Shown here: positions 27,281 through 36,251 of the stretch, piece by piece | Layout of the letters: every line of letters begins with the position of its first letter | How positions within the stretch are numbered: position 1 is the stretch's first letter | DNA from: an uncultured Clostridia bacterium | Lineage (GTDB): Bacteria; Bacillota; Clostridia; Christensenellales; UBA1242 | Assembly: GCA_944381135.1 (NCBI GenBank) | Contig: CALWJY010000015.1 | Coordinates: 163,453-227,452 of the forward strand | Reading direction: 5' to 3' | DNA: 64,000 nt | Notes under the pieces: generated by a model | Told to the model about the DNA's origin: nothing | Seen by the model: the letters and a program-made list of their open reading frames with translations, nothing else | Database searches by the model: none | Program-made: the position numbers and the translations under genes

Positions 27281-28582
27281 ATGGGCAATTATTTTGGCAC
27301 GGATGGAATTCGAGGTGAATATGGCAAAACTTTGACTTGCGACTTGGCATTCTCTGTTGGGAATGCGTTGACACAAATCAAAACACGACCTCGCGTCATC
27401 ATTGGACATGACACAAGATGTTCGGCAGATGCCCTAATGCTTTCACTTTCCGCTGGCATAATTCAAGGCGGAGGTTTTGTGACAAGCGTTGGCACAGTTC
27501 CAACACCTGCAATTTCCTATCTCACCGAAAGCGAAAAATTTGATTTTGGTGTCATCATCACTGCCTCCCACAACCCGCCGGCCTATAATGGAATTAAAAT
27601 TTTCGACAGAACCGGCATAAAAATCTCTGATGGTGAAGAAGACTTTTTGGAGGAGTTTTTCAAAAGCAATTTCATTGCAGACGATTGCGGAAAATTTCAT
27701 GAAGATTTGTCTATGCAGAAAAAATATATCTCTCACCTAAAAGGTTGCGTGGACACAAGATTGGACGGACTTTTTGTGTGTTTGGACGCAAGTTTTGGGG
27801 CTTCTTTCAAGATTGCTCCAAGTGTTTTCAAAAGTTTGGGCGCAAAAGTGTGCAAACTTGCGTGTGAAGACAGAGGCGAAAAAATCAACACCAATTGTGG
27901 CTGTCTGCACATTGAAAATGTCATTAAAAGGGTCGTTCAATCTGGCGCAGACCTTGGTTTTGCCTTTGATGGCGATGCCGACCGTGTGATTGCTGTCAGC
28001 AAAAGTGGCAACATCTTTGACGGCGACAAACTTCTTTACATTTTGGCAAAAGATATGAAAGAAAAAGGGCTTCTTTATGCCAATTCGGTTGTTGGCACAA
28101 GTCACACAAACAGCGGAATTATGGTGGCACTTAATCGAAACAAAATCAACCTCATTCGCACTGACATTGGCGACAAATATGTGATTGAGGCCATGAACAA
28201 AATGAATTTGACCCTCGGCGGAGAGCAGTCCGGACACATCATCATCAAAACACATTCTCAGACCGGCGACGGAACATTGACTGCACTGAAAATTTGTGAA
28301 ATTGTCAAGAAAAGTGGCAAAACTTTGGAAGAACTTTTTGATGCGCAACTGATTCCTCAATGCAACATCAATGTGCGCGTCAAAGACAAACTGAAAATTT
28401 TGAACAACGAAGAACTTAAAAATTTGACAAACAAAATCGTCACCGAAATTGCCCCTGCGGGCAGAGCTTTGGTGCGCGCAAGTGGAACGGAAGAACTTGT
28501 GCGCGTGATGGTTGAGCATCCATCTGTTGAGAAAGCCACCGAATATGCAAACGAAATCAAAAATTTCATCATGAAAATTTGA
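27281..28582 (+). CDS. glmM: Phosphoglucosamine mutase
   Basis: Converts glucosamine-6-phosphate to glucosamine-1-phosphate for UDP-GlcNAc and wall synthesis. The N-terminus YFGTDGIRGEYG, active-site serine ITASHNPP (Ser96), metal loop FDGDADRVIAV, sugar loop GGEQSGHIII and the C-terminal phosphate loop RASGTEELVRVMVE are all present. Length 433 aa is slightly short. GGAGG precedes the ATG by 8 bp. It is a single-gene unit with a terminator downstream. Confidence 0.97.
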   Translation: MGNYFGTDGIRGEYGKTLTCDLAFSVGNALTQIKTRPRVIIGHDTRCSADALMLSLSAGIIQGGGFVTSVGTVPTPAISYLTESEKFDFGVIITASHNPPAYNGIKIFDRTGIKISDGEEDFLEEFFKSNFIADDCGKFHEDLSMQKKYISHLKGCVDTRLDGLFVCLDASFGASFKIAPSVFKSLGAKVCKLACEDRGEKINTNCGCLHIENVIKRVVQSGADLGFAFDGDADRVIAVSKSGNIFDGDKLLYILAKDMKEKGLLYANSVVGTSHTNSGIMVALNRNKINLIRTDIGDKYVIEAMNKMNLTLGGEQSGHIIIKTHSQTGDGTLTALKICEIVKKSGKTLEELFDAQLIPQCNINVRVKDKLKILNNEELKNLTNKIVTEIAPAGRALVRASGTEELVRVMVEHPSVEKATEYANEIKNFIMKI

Positions 28583-28691
28583 AAAATCGACTTTTCAAAC
28601 CATAGCCATGTAAATTTACCTATGTAAAACAATCTAAAAAAAGAAAAACGCTAAATAAAAATCAACGGGCAAACTCCGTGGGCTCTTTACA

Positions 28692-28722
28692 AAAAACTTT
28701 CAAAAATGGAAGTTTTTGTTTT
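28692..28722. terminator. Terminator between glmM and rdgB
   Basis: AAAAACTTTC pairs with GGAAGTTTTT (one G-U pair) around AAAAAT, followed by T-rich sequence; usable from both sides. Confidence 0.7.
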
Positions 28723-28754
28723 GTTTTTTAATTTGCACTTAGAAATTTAAATGT

Positions 28755-29345
28755 TTATTCTTCTGTCTCTTCAAGGCTGAGATTTTTCTTTAAATCCTCC
28801 AAGGCACGTCTGCGATGTGAAACAGAATTTTTCTCTTCGGGCGAACATTCTGCAAAACTCTTTTCAAGGTCGTCCGAGAAAAACAAGCAGTCATATCCAA
28901 AACCATTTTCGCCCGTCTCTTCTGTCAAAATTTTGCCATAGGTTCTGCCCTCACCATAAAATTTTTGCCCGTCAGGCAAACACAAACACATCACACACTC
29001 AAAATGCGCTCTGCGGTTGTCGGTGTCTTTCATGCGTCTTAAAAGCAAATCTCTGTTTGCTTTTTCTCCTCTGCCAGAAAAGCGTGCAGAATACACCCCA
29101 GGCGCTCCGTCCAACATGTCCACACAAAGCCCCGAATCATCTGCCAAAGTTGGCAAATTCAAAATTTTGCAAACTGCTTCCGCCTTTATGCACGCATTTT
29201 CTTTGAAAGTCGAGCCTGTTTCCTCAATTTCTTCATTGAAGCCAAGGTCATGCATGGAGACAAAATTGACATCTGGAAAAATTTGTCTGATTTCATCAAT
29301 CTTGTGTTGGTTGCCACTTGCAACCACAATTCTCTTAAGTTCCAT
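28755..29345 (-). CDS. rdgB: XTP/dITP pyrophosphatase (RdgB/HAM1)
   Basis: Hydrolyses non-canonical purine triphosphates such as XTP and dITP. From ATG 29345 (196 aa) it reads IVVASGNQHKIDEIRQIF, then EETGSTFKENACIKAE, ADDSGLCVDMLDGAPGVYSARFSG (catalytic Asp pair), GFGYDCLFF and the SHRRRALEDL C-terminal His-Arg motif. No ribosome binding site is present; TATAAT ends 6 nt upstream of the ATG, so translation is probably leaderless. Confidence 0.96.
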   Translation of the reverse strand: MELKRIVVASGNQHKIDEIRQIFPDVNFVSMHDLGFNEEIEETGSTFKENACIKAEAVCKILNLPTLADDSGLCVDMLDGAPGVYSARFSGRGEKANRDLLLRRMKDTDNRRAHFECVMCLCLPDGQKFYGEGRTYGKILTEETGENGFGYDCLFFSDDLEKSFAECSPEEKNSVSHRRRALEDLKKNLSLEETEE

Positions 29346-29351
29346 AAGAAA

Positions 29352-29380
29352 ATTATACAACAAAAATCTTTTTTTTGCAA
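29352..29380 (-). promoter_or_regulatory. Promoter giving a probable leaderless rdgB mRNA
   Basis: On the minus strand TTGCAA, a 17-bp spacer and TATAAT, with 6 nt (TTTCTT) between the -10 and ATG 29345. This is the clearest of the leaderless arrangements in the window. Confidence 0.7.
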
Positions 29381-29522
29381 AACAATTTAGAAATATTTTT
29401 TTCAAAAACAAAAATCATAGATACGCAAAAAACAAAAACGACAACATGTGTTTTTGCCAATGTTCGAAGAGAAACCAATTCAATGTTAAAAACCTAATAA
29501 AAGCAAAGTCCATAAATTTGCA

Positions 29523-29546
29523 ACAAAAAACCACACAAAATGTGGT
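29523..29546 (-). terminator. Terminator after the MarR-like gene
   Basis: ACCACA/TGTGGT stem around 5 nt, followed on the minus strand by TTTTTTG, directly after the TAG stop at 29547. Confidence 0.75.
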
Positions 29547-29957
29547 CTAAATTTTTTCGGTTAAAATGTTCATAATTTTTTCAATTTTCTTGCTTTCGCT
29601 TTTGTTTAAGTCTTTCTTGATTGCAGTGATGTTGACTTCTTCATCTTTGTTTTCATAGATGTCAAAGAATTTTTTGGTTGGAACAAGCAAATATTCTCTT
29701 CCGTCTTTCTTTGATTTTTCTTTGCTGATGAAACCTTTTTTGATGAGTGTCTTGACTTTATATGTTGCATTTGGTGAAGAGATGTCCAAAAACTCTGCAA
29801 ATTGAGAAATTGTTGGCTTATCCATGAGATAGATGCATTCGAGACAAAAATACTCAGAGGAAGTCAAATTTTCCTCTTTGTCTTTGATGCGCTTGAACAT
29901 ACTGCGATAGAGCATCAACTTGATTTTTCTGTAAACGGCATTAAATTTTTTCTTCAA
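29547..29957 (-). CDS. MarR-family winged-helix regulator
   Basis: A 136-aa protein with a winged helix: LTSSEYFCLECIYLMDKPTISQFAEFLDISSPNATYKVKTLIKKGFISKEKSKKDGREYLLVPT (helix-turn-helix at SQFAEFLDISSPNATYKVK, wing at KKDGREYLLV), flanked by N- and C-terminal dimer helices. It resembles FabT-type MarR proteins in size, but the ligand and targets are unknown. The start is TTG 29957, with GGAGG 5 bp upstream; a GTG at 29969 sits inside that site. Confidence 0.82.
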   Translation of the reverse strand: MKKKFNAVYRKIKLMLYRSMFKRIKDKEENLTSSEYFCLECIYLMDKPTISQFAEFLDISSPNATYKVKTLIKKGFISKEKSKKDGREYLLVPTKKFFDIYENKDEEVNITAIKKDLNKSESKKIEKIMNILTEKI

Positions 29958-30170
29958 GTTTGCCTCCACTAAATTTGCAATTTATTATAGCATTTTTTCT
30001 CTTAAAACACAAGCATTTGAACAAAAATTTTCAAAATGGTTAAAAGTTTTTAAGTTTCTTTTTCATGCATTGAAAAAGAAACCAACTCAACAAAATTTTG
30101 ATTTTTTGCAATTGTAATCTAATTTACAAACATTGTTTCCATTTCCTTAGACTTTAAACAAAAACAAACT

Positions 30171-30947
30171 TCAAATTTCAATTTTTTTGTTATATTTTGG
30201 CACAACAACTTTGATTTCTGGGTGCTTTTTGTGCATAAGTGACACAAATTTGTCCGTTTTGATGTGTGATGTGATTGGCGGGAATGCATCATCAAAATGG
30301 TCAAGAATGACAGTTTTTGGTCTAATTTTTTCAATGATTGGAAGTGAATATTTGTTCATGTTTGTCCGCCCTTGAAATGGCCAAACAAGCACATCAACAT
30401 TTTGTGGAAGATGTGCACGCTCGTCCATTCCAGCCGAACCAAAAATCAAAACTGTTTTCCCCTCTGCCTGCACCTCAAACGCCACAATGTCACCACCCAT
30501 TCTGAACTTGTTGTGAGTTTTCAAAATTTTAATCGCTTTGAAAAACTGAAATTTAAACAAAATGCGCATGGCGGTTTTAAGCACAATTGCAAGATTGTTT
30601 TTGACATGAAAAGTTCGGTGCAACTTCACCACTGCATTCTTGGTTTGCATTTGGTCGTGCGGACAGAGAATTTCCACTTTTTCATCCACATTCACACCTT
30701 GTGTTTCAAGACGCAAATATGCCGTTGGTGTGCCGTAGAGTTTTGCCTTTGTGTTTTGCAAAATTTGTGGCAAGTCGCACAAATGGTCAAAATGCGGATG
30801 AGTGTTGAAAATGAAGTCAACATCACAAAATGTTGACATTTCTGGCTGTTCCAATTTTTTGTTCATTCTGAAAAATGGGTCAAAAAGCAACTTTTCTCCA
30901 TCAATTTCCAAAAGAATTGTTGCCGTCCCAAACCAAGTGATTTTCAT
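30171..30947 (-). CDS. Metallo-beta-lactamase-fold hydrolase (UlaG-like)
   Basis: A 258-aa protein starting MKITWFGTATILLEIDGEKLLFDPFF, with the metal motif NTHPHFDHL (HxHxDH), then HRTFHVKNN and FGSAGMDERAHLPQNVDVLVWPFQG, and a late His in VILDHFDDAFPP. This is the class of small cytoplasmic metal-dependent hydrolases; the substrate cannot be told. It stands alone. Codon use is like the neighbours. Confidence 0.85.
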   Translation of the reverse strand: MKITWFGTATILLEIDGEKLLFDPFFRMNKKLEQPEMSTFCDVDFIFNTHPHFDHLCDLPQILQNTKAKLYGTPTAYLRLETQGVNVDEKVEILCPHDQMQTKNAVVKLHRTFHVKNNLAIVLKTAMRILFKFQFFKAIKILKTHNKFRMGGDIVAFEVQAEGKTVLIFGSAGMDERAHLPQNVDVLVWPFQGRTNMNKYSLPIIEKIRPKTVILDHFDDAFPPITSHIKTDKFVSLMHKKHPEIKVVVPKYNKKIEI

Positions 30948-31079
30948 AGCCTTTGCCTTTTAATTTTTCTTTTTTATTCCTTCCCTTTGTGTTTGTCACA
31001 TTTTTCAACTCTTTGCATATTTCACAATTTTCAGCACAGAGTGAATGTAAAAACATATGAAAGAATTATATCACAAACA

Positions 31080-31116
31080 AAAAATCAAGACCAACAAAAT
31101 CGGCTTGATTTTTTTA
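31080..31116. terminator. Terminator after the 31184-31870 gene
   Basis: AAAAATCAAG pairs with CTTGATTTTT (10 bp) around a 14-nt loop, with T-run on the minus strand. Confidence 0.75.
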
Positions 31117-31183
31117 TTTCGATTTATATGTGTTTAATTTTCGTTTAAAAACATATGTGCATACGTTCGCATCAAAAATCATA

Positions 31184-31870
31184 TTAAAGGCATTTTGTGT
31201 CCTGAGATTGTGGAACAACATTTTCAAGTCTTCCCATATCAAAATTGAAGCAAATTTTGTTGTCCACCCACACATTGCAGTCATATCCTTCCGAATTTCC
31301 GAAAGCATCAACACGCTCTGCTTTCACAGAATTTGTTTCATCGCATTCAAGTTCATAATCTTTTCCAGCAATCACATAGTTGACATTTCTTGTATATTCC
31401 TTGTCGTTTCCGTCTGGATTGGTGTATTCTGTCACCTTATAAAGTGCCATATCATTAGGCAAAATCAGTCTCACGCTTGCTCCTTTTGGAAAAGCATGTT
31501 TGCCAATCACAATGGATGCCTCACCTGTCACAACAACACTTATGTCAAAAACCTTGCAATCATTTGCAATTTTGATTGGTCTAAATTCGTCAAAACAACC
31601 GTCCATCAAGAAATATTCTCCTTTCAAAACGCTTGCTTTGTCATATTCCGGCTCAAATTTCCATGCCATAAGGTCAGGCAGAACAACAAATTTCAAATGT
31701 TCAAGCCCTTCAATCATTCTGAAGTCAGAGTTGACCCAAACTTTCTCAATGTTGCAGTTGTTTATGTCAATTGCATAGTCCCATCTTTTTTTATGATAGT
31801 GAACATATTGTTCTTGTGAATTTTTAACTTTTTTCAAAATCGGTAAATCGATGTTTCTTGTTCTATTCAT
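31184..31870 (-). CDS. Unrecognised 228-aa protein, possibly a degenerate leucine-rich type
   Basis: I do not recognise this protein. It has no signal peptide or membrane segment. Short stretches such as NNCNIEKVWVNSDFRMIEGLEHLKFVVLPD and DCKVFDISVVVTGEASIVIGKHAFPKGASVRLILPND look like LRR_5/BspA-type repeats (KHAFPKGASVRLILP resembles the usual ...AF...L..I.LP), so it may be a small cytoplasmic relative of that repeat class. The start ATG has GGAG 8 bp upstream. The 323-bp gap above it holds a TTGTCGAA box and otherwise AT-rich DNA. Confidence 0.7.
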   Translation of the reverse strand: MNRTRNIDLPILKKVKNSQEQYVHYHKKRWDYAIDINNCNIEKVWVNSDFRMIEGLEHLKFVVLPDLMAWKFEPEYDKASVLKGEYFLMDGCFDEFRPIKIANDCKVFDISVVVTGEASIVIGKHAFPKGASVRLILPNDMALYKVTEYTNPDGNDKEYTRNVNYVIAGKDYELECDETNSVKAERVDAFGNSEGYDCNVWVDNKICFNFDMGRLENVVPQSQDTKCL

Positions 31871-31945
31871 TTTGTCTCCTTTTTGTCAGCACAACATATT
31901 ATAACCTTTTTCAACGCAAAAGTCAAGACCAAACAGCAAAACATT

Positions 31946-31953
31946 TTGTCGAA
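31946..31953 (+). promoter_or_regulatory. Possible Spo0A box
   Basis: Exact TTGTCGAA on the plus strand about 75 bp upstream of the 31184-31870 minus-strand gene. Chance occurrence cannot be ruled out. No gene is seen in 31871-32194. Confidence 0.3.
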
Positions 31954-32194
31954 AATTTTTATCTCTTTGTTTTTGGATTAAATTTCACCCTATCATTCTC
32001 ATTCTAAAGCAACACCCAAAAATATGCACACTTAAATGATATGTCATCCGGCTTGAATTTATTTAAAAATTTGATTAGCAAAATCAATTTATTAAACAAA
32101 AATAAAACGAGAAAAAAGTTGCAATTATCATATTTTTGTTTGATAAGACCTAAAATATTGTGAAATTCTGAAAAAATTGGAGGAGGATTTCAAC

Positions 32195-32611
32195 ATGTTT
32201 ACAATTTTTAAGTTGCTTTTTGGTGCAAAGGCGCAATATCTTTCAATCAACACCAAAGACCAAGAGGTGAAAGATAAAAGCGTTCGACTTGGCGTGCAAG
32301 GCATCATTCTTTCGGTCATTGGCACTGTTGCCACACTCTTGCTCGTTTAGGTTGGCTCACTTTGCGCACACAACGTCATTCCTGACGGCTCGGAAACCTA
32401 CACCTTTCCTGTGATGTCACTCTTCGGCGCAATTGTTTTTTATGTGCTTGCTTTCGTGTTCTTGATGCTGGCATTGAATGGACTTTCATTTTCAATCTAC
32501 CAAAGCAAAGTCAACAAAAAAGCGTTTGGAAAAGTTGCACTTGCAATCAGCCTCGTTTGCCTTATCGGAATAATTGCTGGCACAATCGCACTTTGTGTTG
32601 TGTTAATCTAA
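32195..32611 (+). pseudogene. Small membrane protein interrupted by an in-frame TAG
   Basis: The frame opens at ATG 32195 with GGAGGAGG upstream and runs 139 codons to the TAA at 32609, except for TAG at 32348-32350 (codon 52). The product would have three or four membrane segments: one ending at the stop (GIILSVIGTVATLLLV), then FGAIVFYVLAFVFLMLALNG and VALAISLVCLIGIIAGTIALCVVLI (split). A CAG, TGG or AAG codon may have mutated. ftsZ and the MarR gene end with TAG, so TAG is a normal stop here. No family is recognised. Confidence 0.75.
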
Positions 32612-32662
32612 AAAATTTCTTAAATGAAGACTTGCAACAATCAATAAAATAAGCAAAAAAAT

Positions 32663-32688
32663 GCCACCAAAAACTTGGTGGTTTTTTC
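32663..32688 (+). terminator. Terminator after the interrupted membrane gene
   Basis: CCACCAA pairs with TTGGTGG around AAAC, followed by six T. Confidence 0.85.
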
Positions 32689-32807
32689 GATGAAAAATCT
32701 TAAGCGTTTTTATGCATAATCAAATTTTTAATCAATTTTTTTCAAACAATTCCAATTTTTCCAAATATGATTTTTTAAATCAAAATCAATCTCAATGATT
32801 GTTTTGC

Positions 32808-33296
32808 CTATTCCACAAGCGAACTTATGTGTTTAACAACAACTCTTTCACTTTTTGCCATGTCCTTGATGACTCTGACATCATCGTCAACATGAAAGAC
32901 TTCAACATCAGCATTAGAAAACAATTTTTCCAAAAGTTGCGTCTTGAGAGAATATTTGTCTCTCGTGTCAAAATCAGTTTCTTCATAACATATGATGTGT
33001 ATGTTTTCATTCTTCAAGAAAGGGCAATTTGCTTTAAGCCAAATTTTCTTTTGCTCAGCCTGTTCAACAAAATGACAACAACTCAAAATTCCAACTTCCA
33101 CATTTGGAATCTTGCTCAAATTTTGCATAACACCTATTATGGTCTTAATTGGTCTTTTTGAGGAATAAAAGTCCCCGCCCCGCATTTTGTGCGATTCGTT
33201 TTTGGAAACATCATATTCCGCAATCACGCCATCCATGTCAAACGAAACAAACACCGACTTCTTCTTTGCAATTTTGGCAACTTCATCTTTAAACAT
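32808..33296 (-). CDS. HAD-like phosphatase domain protein
   Basis: A 162-aa protein with the HAD motif I SVFVSFDMDGVIAEYDVSK near residue 15, a motif II-like region (VEVGILSCCHF) and a motif III/IV region FHVDDDVRVIKDMA. The size fits 5'-nucleotidase-like or NLI-type small HAD proteins, but the substrate is unknown. The start ATG 33296 is chosen for GGAGAGG just upstream; an in-frame ATG 12 bp earlier lies before it. Confidence 0.75.
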   Translation of the reverse strand: MFKDEVAKIAKKKSVFVSFDMDGVIAEYDVSKNESHKMRGGDFYSSKRPIKTIIGVMQNLSKIPNVEVGILSCCHFVEQAEQKKIWLKANCPFLKNENIHIICYEETDFDTRDKYSLKTQLLEKLFSNADVEVFHVDDDVRVIKDMAKSERVVVKHISSLVE

Positions 33297-33378
33297 ATTC
33301 CTCTCCAAAATTTAACGACTAATATCAACATCAGGTGTCTTATTCATTTAACATAAACAAAATTAAAAAAAATAAATT

Positions 33379-33453
33379 TGGTAGTCCCGAGGGGAATCGA
33401 ACCCCTGATTCCGCCGTGAGAGGGCGGCGTCTTAACCTCTTGACCACGGGACC
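33379..33453 (-). tRNA. tRNA-Glu (CTC anticodon), 3' CCA encoded
   Basis: On the minus strand a 75-nt cloverleaf begins GGTCCCGTGGTCAAGAGG and ends with CGGGACT-A-CCA. The anticodon stem CCGCC/GGCGG encloses loop CTCTCAC, giving anticodon CTC; the T arm is AGGGG-TTCGATT-CCCCT. The acceptor stem has a G1-U72 wobble. It is isolated between the HAD gene and rpe. Confidence 0.93.
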
Positions 33454-33579
33454 AAAACGCTTTTTTCACGAAACGCGAAGAAAGAATAACACATTTTTTC
33501 GAAAAAAGCAATTGTTTTTCTCAAATTTTAAATAAAATGTTTGATTGTTGACTATGAATTTTTCTCGCTTTAAACAGTC

Positions 33580-34248
33580 TCACTCCAAACAGCGAAGTTG
33601 TTTGATTGCCTCACTGCGATTTTTGGAATTATACACAAAACTTCCACTCACCAAAATGTCCACACCTGCCTCAATCAGAGTTTTGGCATTTTCTGGATTG
33701 ACACCGCCGTCAAATTCAATCTTGAAGTGCAAGTTGTTTTCTTGTCTGAATTTGTCAATTTCGCGCACGCGGTCAATCATCTCTGGCATAAGCGTCTGTC
33801 CACTTTTGCCCGGCTCGACACCCATAACAAGCACCACATCCGCATTGAAAACAAATGGTCGAATTTCCTTAAACTGCGTTTCCGGTTTCAGAGAAATTCC
33901 TGCCAAAGTGTGATTCGCTTTGATGAATTTGATTGCTTCCACAAGGTCATTTTTGTCTTCAAATGCCTCATAGTGCACAGTGATGATGTTTGCACCCGCA
34001 TCAATATATTTTTCAATGTCCTCGCTTGGTTCGTTCACCATGAGATGAACATCAAGCATAATCAAACTGTTGCGGTTGATGTTTTTCACCAAATTGAAAT
34101 CGTAAGTGTTTTTTGGCACGAAATTTTCGTTCATAATGTCGCAATGCAAAAATTCTGACTCACCTTGAACCTCTTTGGCATATTCAATTATGTTTTGATA
34201 GTCGCTGATTGGGTCGGTCGAAACTGAAACATCCACATTTCTTCTCAT
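33580..34248 (-). CDS. rpe: Ribulose-phosphate 3-epimerase
   Basis: Interconverts ribulose-5-P and xylulose-5-P. A 222-aa TIM barrel with FLHCDIMNENFVPKNTY (metal His/Asp), MLDVHLMVNEP, TVHYEA, VLVMGVEPGKSGQTLMPEMIDRV (split) and IEFDGGVNPENAKTLIEAGVDILVSGSFVY, the expected catalytic and phosphate-binding blocks. It has AAGGAAG before the ATG and follows rsgA by ~140 bp, as in the common Firmicutes def-fmt-rlmN-rsgA-rpe order. Confidence 0.95.
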   Translation of the reverse strand: MRRNVDVSVSTDPISDYQNIIEYAKEVQGESEFLHCDIMNENFVPKNTYDFNLVKNINRNSLIMLDVHLMVNEPSEDIEKYIDAGANIITVHYEAFEDKNDLVEAIKFIKANHTLAGISLKPETQFKEIRPFVFNADVVLVMGVEPGKSGQTLMPEMIDRVREIDKFRQENNLHFKIEFDGGVNPENAKTLIEAGVDILVSGSFVYNSKNRSEAIKQLRCLE

Positions 34249-34384
34249 AAAACACTTCCTTTAATGATTTATGCGGTTTTTCGCATGGTTTTTGTGCGAA
34301 ATTTTCATAAAAATCTCATTTTTTATTTTTTCACTTTTATAATATCAAAATTTAAGAAAAATTCAAAATCTTTCATGAAACTTA

Positions 34385-35230
34385 TCAGTATCTTTTGATA
34401 TTTTTCAAAATTTGATGCATTTTGAGATAGTTTTGAAATCTCACCTCGCTGATTTTTCCAGCCTTAACCGCTTTCCAAACACCGCAATCTCTGTCTTGCA
34501 AGTGCTGACAAGTGGAATATTTGCACTGCTCGGCTGGCTTCAAAAATTCAGGAAAGAAATTTTTAAGTTTTCTCTCGTCCGTTTCAAGCAACCCCTCGTC
34601 CAACTTTGAAAAACCCGCCGTGTCCGCCAAGAGGTTCCCGTCACCAAAATCATAAAGTTGCACAGTTCGCGTGGTCTGCTTGCCTCTTTCAATCTTCTTG
34701 CTGAATGTGTCCACCTTTGCTTTGGCGTCCTCTTTAAGTGCATTTATGATGGAAGATTTCCCCACAGCACTTTGCCCCGCAAGTGCGCATATGCCCTTGA
34801 TGTGTTTTTCCAAATTCTTGACACTGTCATCCAAAGTGGAAACAACTTCAACTGTCACCAATTTTTCATAGATTTTTTTGATTTTTTGGCACATTTTTTC
34901 ATCCAAATCTGACTTATTTATGCACAAGATTGGCAAAATGTGGTTGATTTCACAAAAAACAAGCAGTTTGTCCACCATATATAAATCTGGTTTTGGCACA
35001 GGTGCAACCACAACAAACATCCTCTCCAAATTGGCAAGAGGTGGTCTGACAAGCAAATTTTTCCGCTCAAACACCTTGCAAATTGCTCCGCTATCGTCAA
35101 GAACAATCTTGTCACCCACGAAAATCCCGTCAGATTTAAGGTTTTTTCGCGCTTTCGCATCCAAAGTTTCGTTTTCAACTTCGCAAGTGAACAAGTCAGC
35201 CTGCTTTTTTAAAACAAGTCCCTCACGCAT
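34385..35230 (-). CDS. rsgA: Ribosome small subunit GTPase RsgA
   Basis: GTPase in late 30S assembly. A 281-aa protein with an N-terminal OB fold, circularly permuted GTPase motifs in order G4 CINKSDL, G1 GQSAVGKSSIINAL and G3 DTAGF, and the C-terminal zinc site CKYSTCQHLQDRDCGVW. It overlaps rlmN by 8 bp, so the two are translationally coupled. Confidence 0.97.
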   Translation of the reverse strand: MREGLVLKKQADLFTCEVENETLDAKARKNLKSDGIFVGDKIVLDDSGAICKVFERKNLLVRPPLANLERMFVVVAPVPKPDLYMVDKLLVFCEINHILPILCINKSDLDEKMCQKIKKIYEKLVTVEVVSTLDDSVKNLEKHIKGICALAGQSAVGKSSIINALKEDAKAKVDTFSKKIERGKQTTRTVQLYDFGDGNLLADTAGFSKLDEGLLETDERKLKNFFPEFLKPAEQCKYSTCQHLQDRDCGVWKAVKAGKISEVRFQNYLKMHQILKNIKRY

Positions 35231-36251
35231 TCTGACCTCCTATGCGGTTTCTCAGTTGACCGCACGCGCCCTCAATGTCTTCGCCCATTGTGCGTCTGAC
35301 GGTGGCACTTATTCCAAGTTTTTCAAGTTTTTCGGCAATTTTATATGCTTTTGCGCGCGAAACCCCAACAAGTTTTTTCTCTTTGACAGAATTGAGCGGA
35401 ATTAGATTCACATGGCAAGAGCGCCCATGCAAAAGGCGGGCAAGTTCTTCCACCTCTTTGTCGCCATCATTCACGCCGTCAATGAGAGAATATTCAAAAC
35501 AAATTCTTCTGCCCGTTTTGTCAAAATAGTGGTCACAAGCCTGCAAAATTTCGGAAATTTTATACGCGTTTGCAATTGGCATGATTTGCTTTCGCAGTTC
35601 GTCATTTGGCGCGTGGAGCGAAATTGTCAGCGTCACAGAAAAACCGTCGTCTGCAAGTCTATATATGTTTGGCACAAGTCCACAAGTGGAAAGAGAGATG
35701 TTTCGCTGGCTGATGTTCAGCCCCTCAGGCGAAGAGACAAGGCGCAAAAACTTTGTGACATTGTCATAATTGTCAAGCGGTTCGCCACAGCCCATAAGCA
35801 CCACATTTGTCACTTTTCTTTCTTTATGCGTTCCGCCAAGAAGCCGATTGAACAGCAAAACTTGAAGCAAAATTTCCCCAGCCGACAAATTGCGTTTCAA
35901 TCCGCCCAAAGTTGAGGCGCAAAAAGTGCAACCCATGCGACATCCCACCTGAGTGGACACGCAAACCGTGTTGCCATATTTATATTTCAGCAGCACGCTT
36001 TCCACAATGCTTCCATCTGCAAATTTTATGGCAATCTTTCGCGTGCCGTCTTTTGACTGCAAATCTGCCGAAATTTCATAGAAAAACCAATCTTTTTTGA
36101 TTTTTCCCTTCAAATTTTGTGGCAAATTGGTGATTTCTTCCAAACTTTTAAGTTGTGTGCAGGCGTCAAAAATCTGCTTTGCACGAAATTTTTTTTCGCC
36201 CAAATATTCCACATATTTTTCCATTTCCGAAAGTGACAAATCCAAAATCAT
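35223..36251 (-). CDS. rlmN: 23S rRNA/tRNA adenine-C2 methyltransferase RlmN
   Basis: Radical SAM enzyme methylating A2503 of 23S rRNA and some tRNAs. It has the cluster motif GCRMGCTFCAST (CxxxCxxC), upstream GNTVCVSTQVG, and later GEPLDNYDNV and the catalytic-Cys region near the end (RRTMGEDIEGACGQLRNRIG). 342 aa is typical. It overlaps fmt by 4 bp and rsgA by 8 bp. Confidence 0.97.
   Translation of the reverse strand: MILDLSLSEMEKYVEYLGEKKFRAKQIFDACTQLKSLEEITNLPQNLKGKIKKDWFFYEISADLQSKDGTRKIAIKFADGSIVESVLLKYKYGNTVCVSTQVGCRMGCTFCASTLGGLKRNLSAGEILLQVLLFNRLLGGTHKERKVTNVVLMGCGEPLDNYDNVTKFLRLVSSPEGLNISQRNISLSTCGLVPNIYRLADDGFSVTLTISLHAPNDELRKQIMPIANAYKISEILQACDHYFDKTGRRICFEYSLIDGVNDGDKEVEELARLLHGRSCHVNLIPLNSVKEKKLVGVSRAKAYKIAEKLEKLGISATVRRTMGEDIEGACGQLRNRIGGQNA

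Noticed and set aside
32348-32350. General reassignment of TAG as a sense codon
   Set aside because: ftsZ and the MarR gene end naturally at TAG at the expected protein length, so TAG is a working stop codon in this genome.
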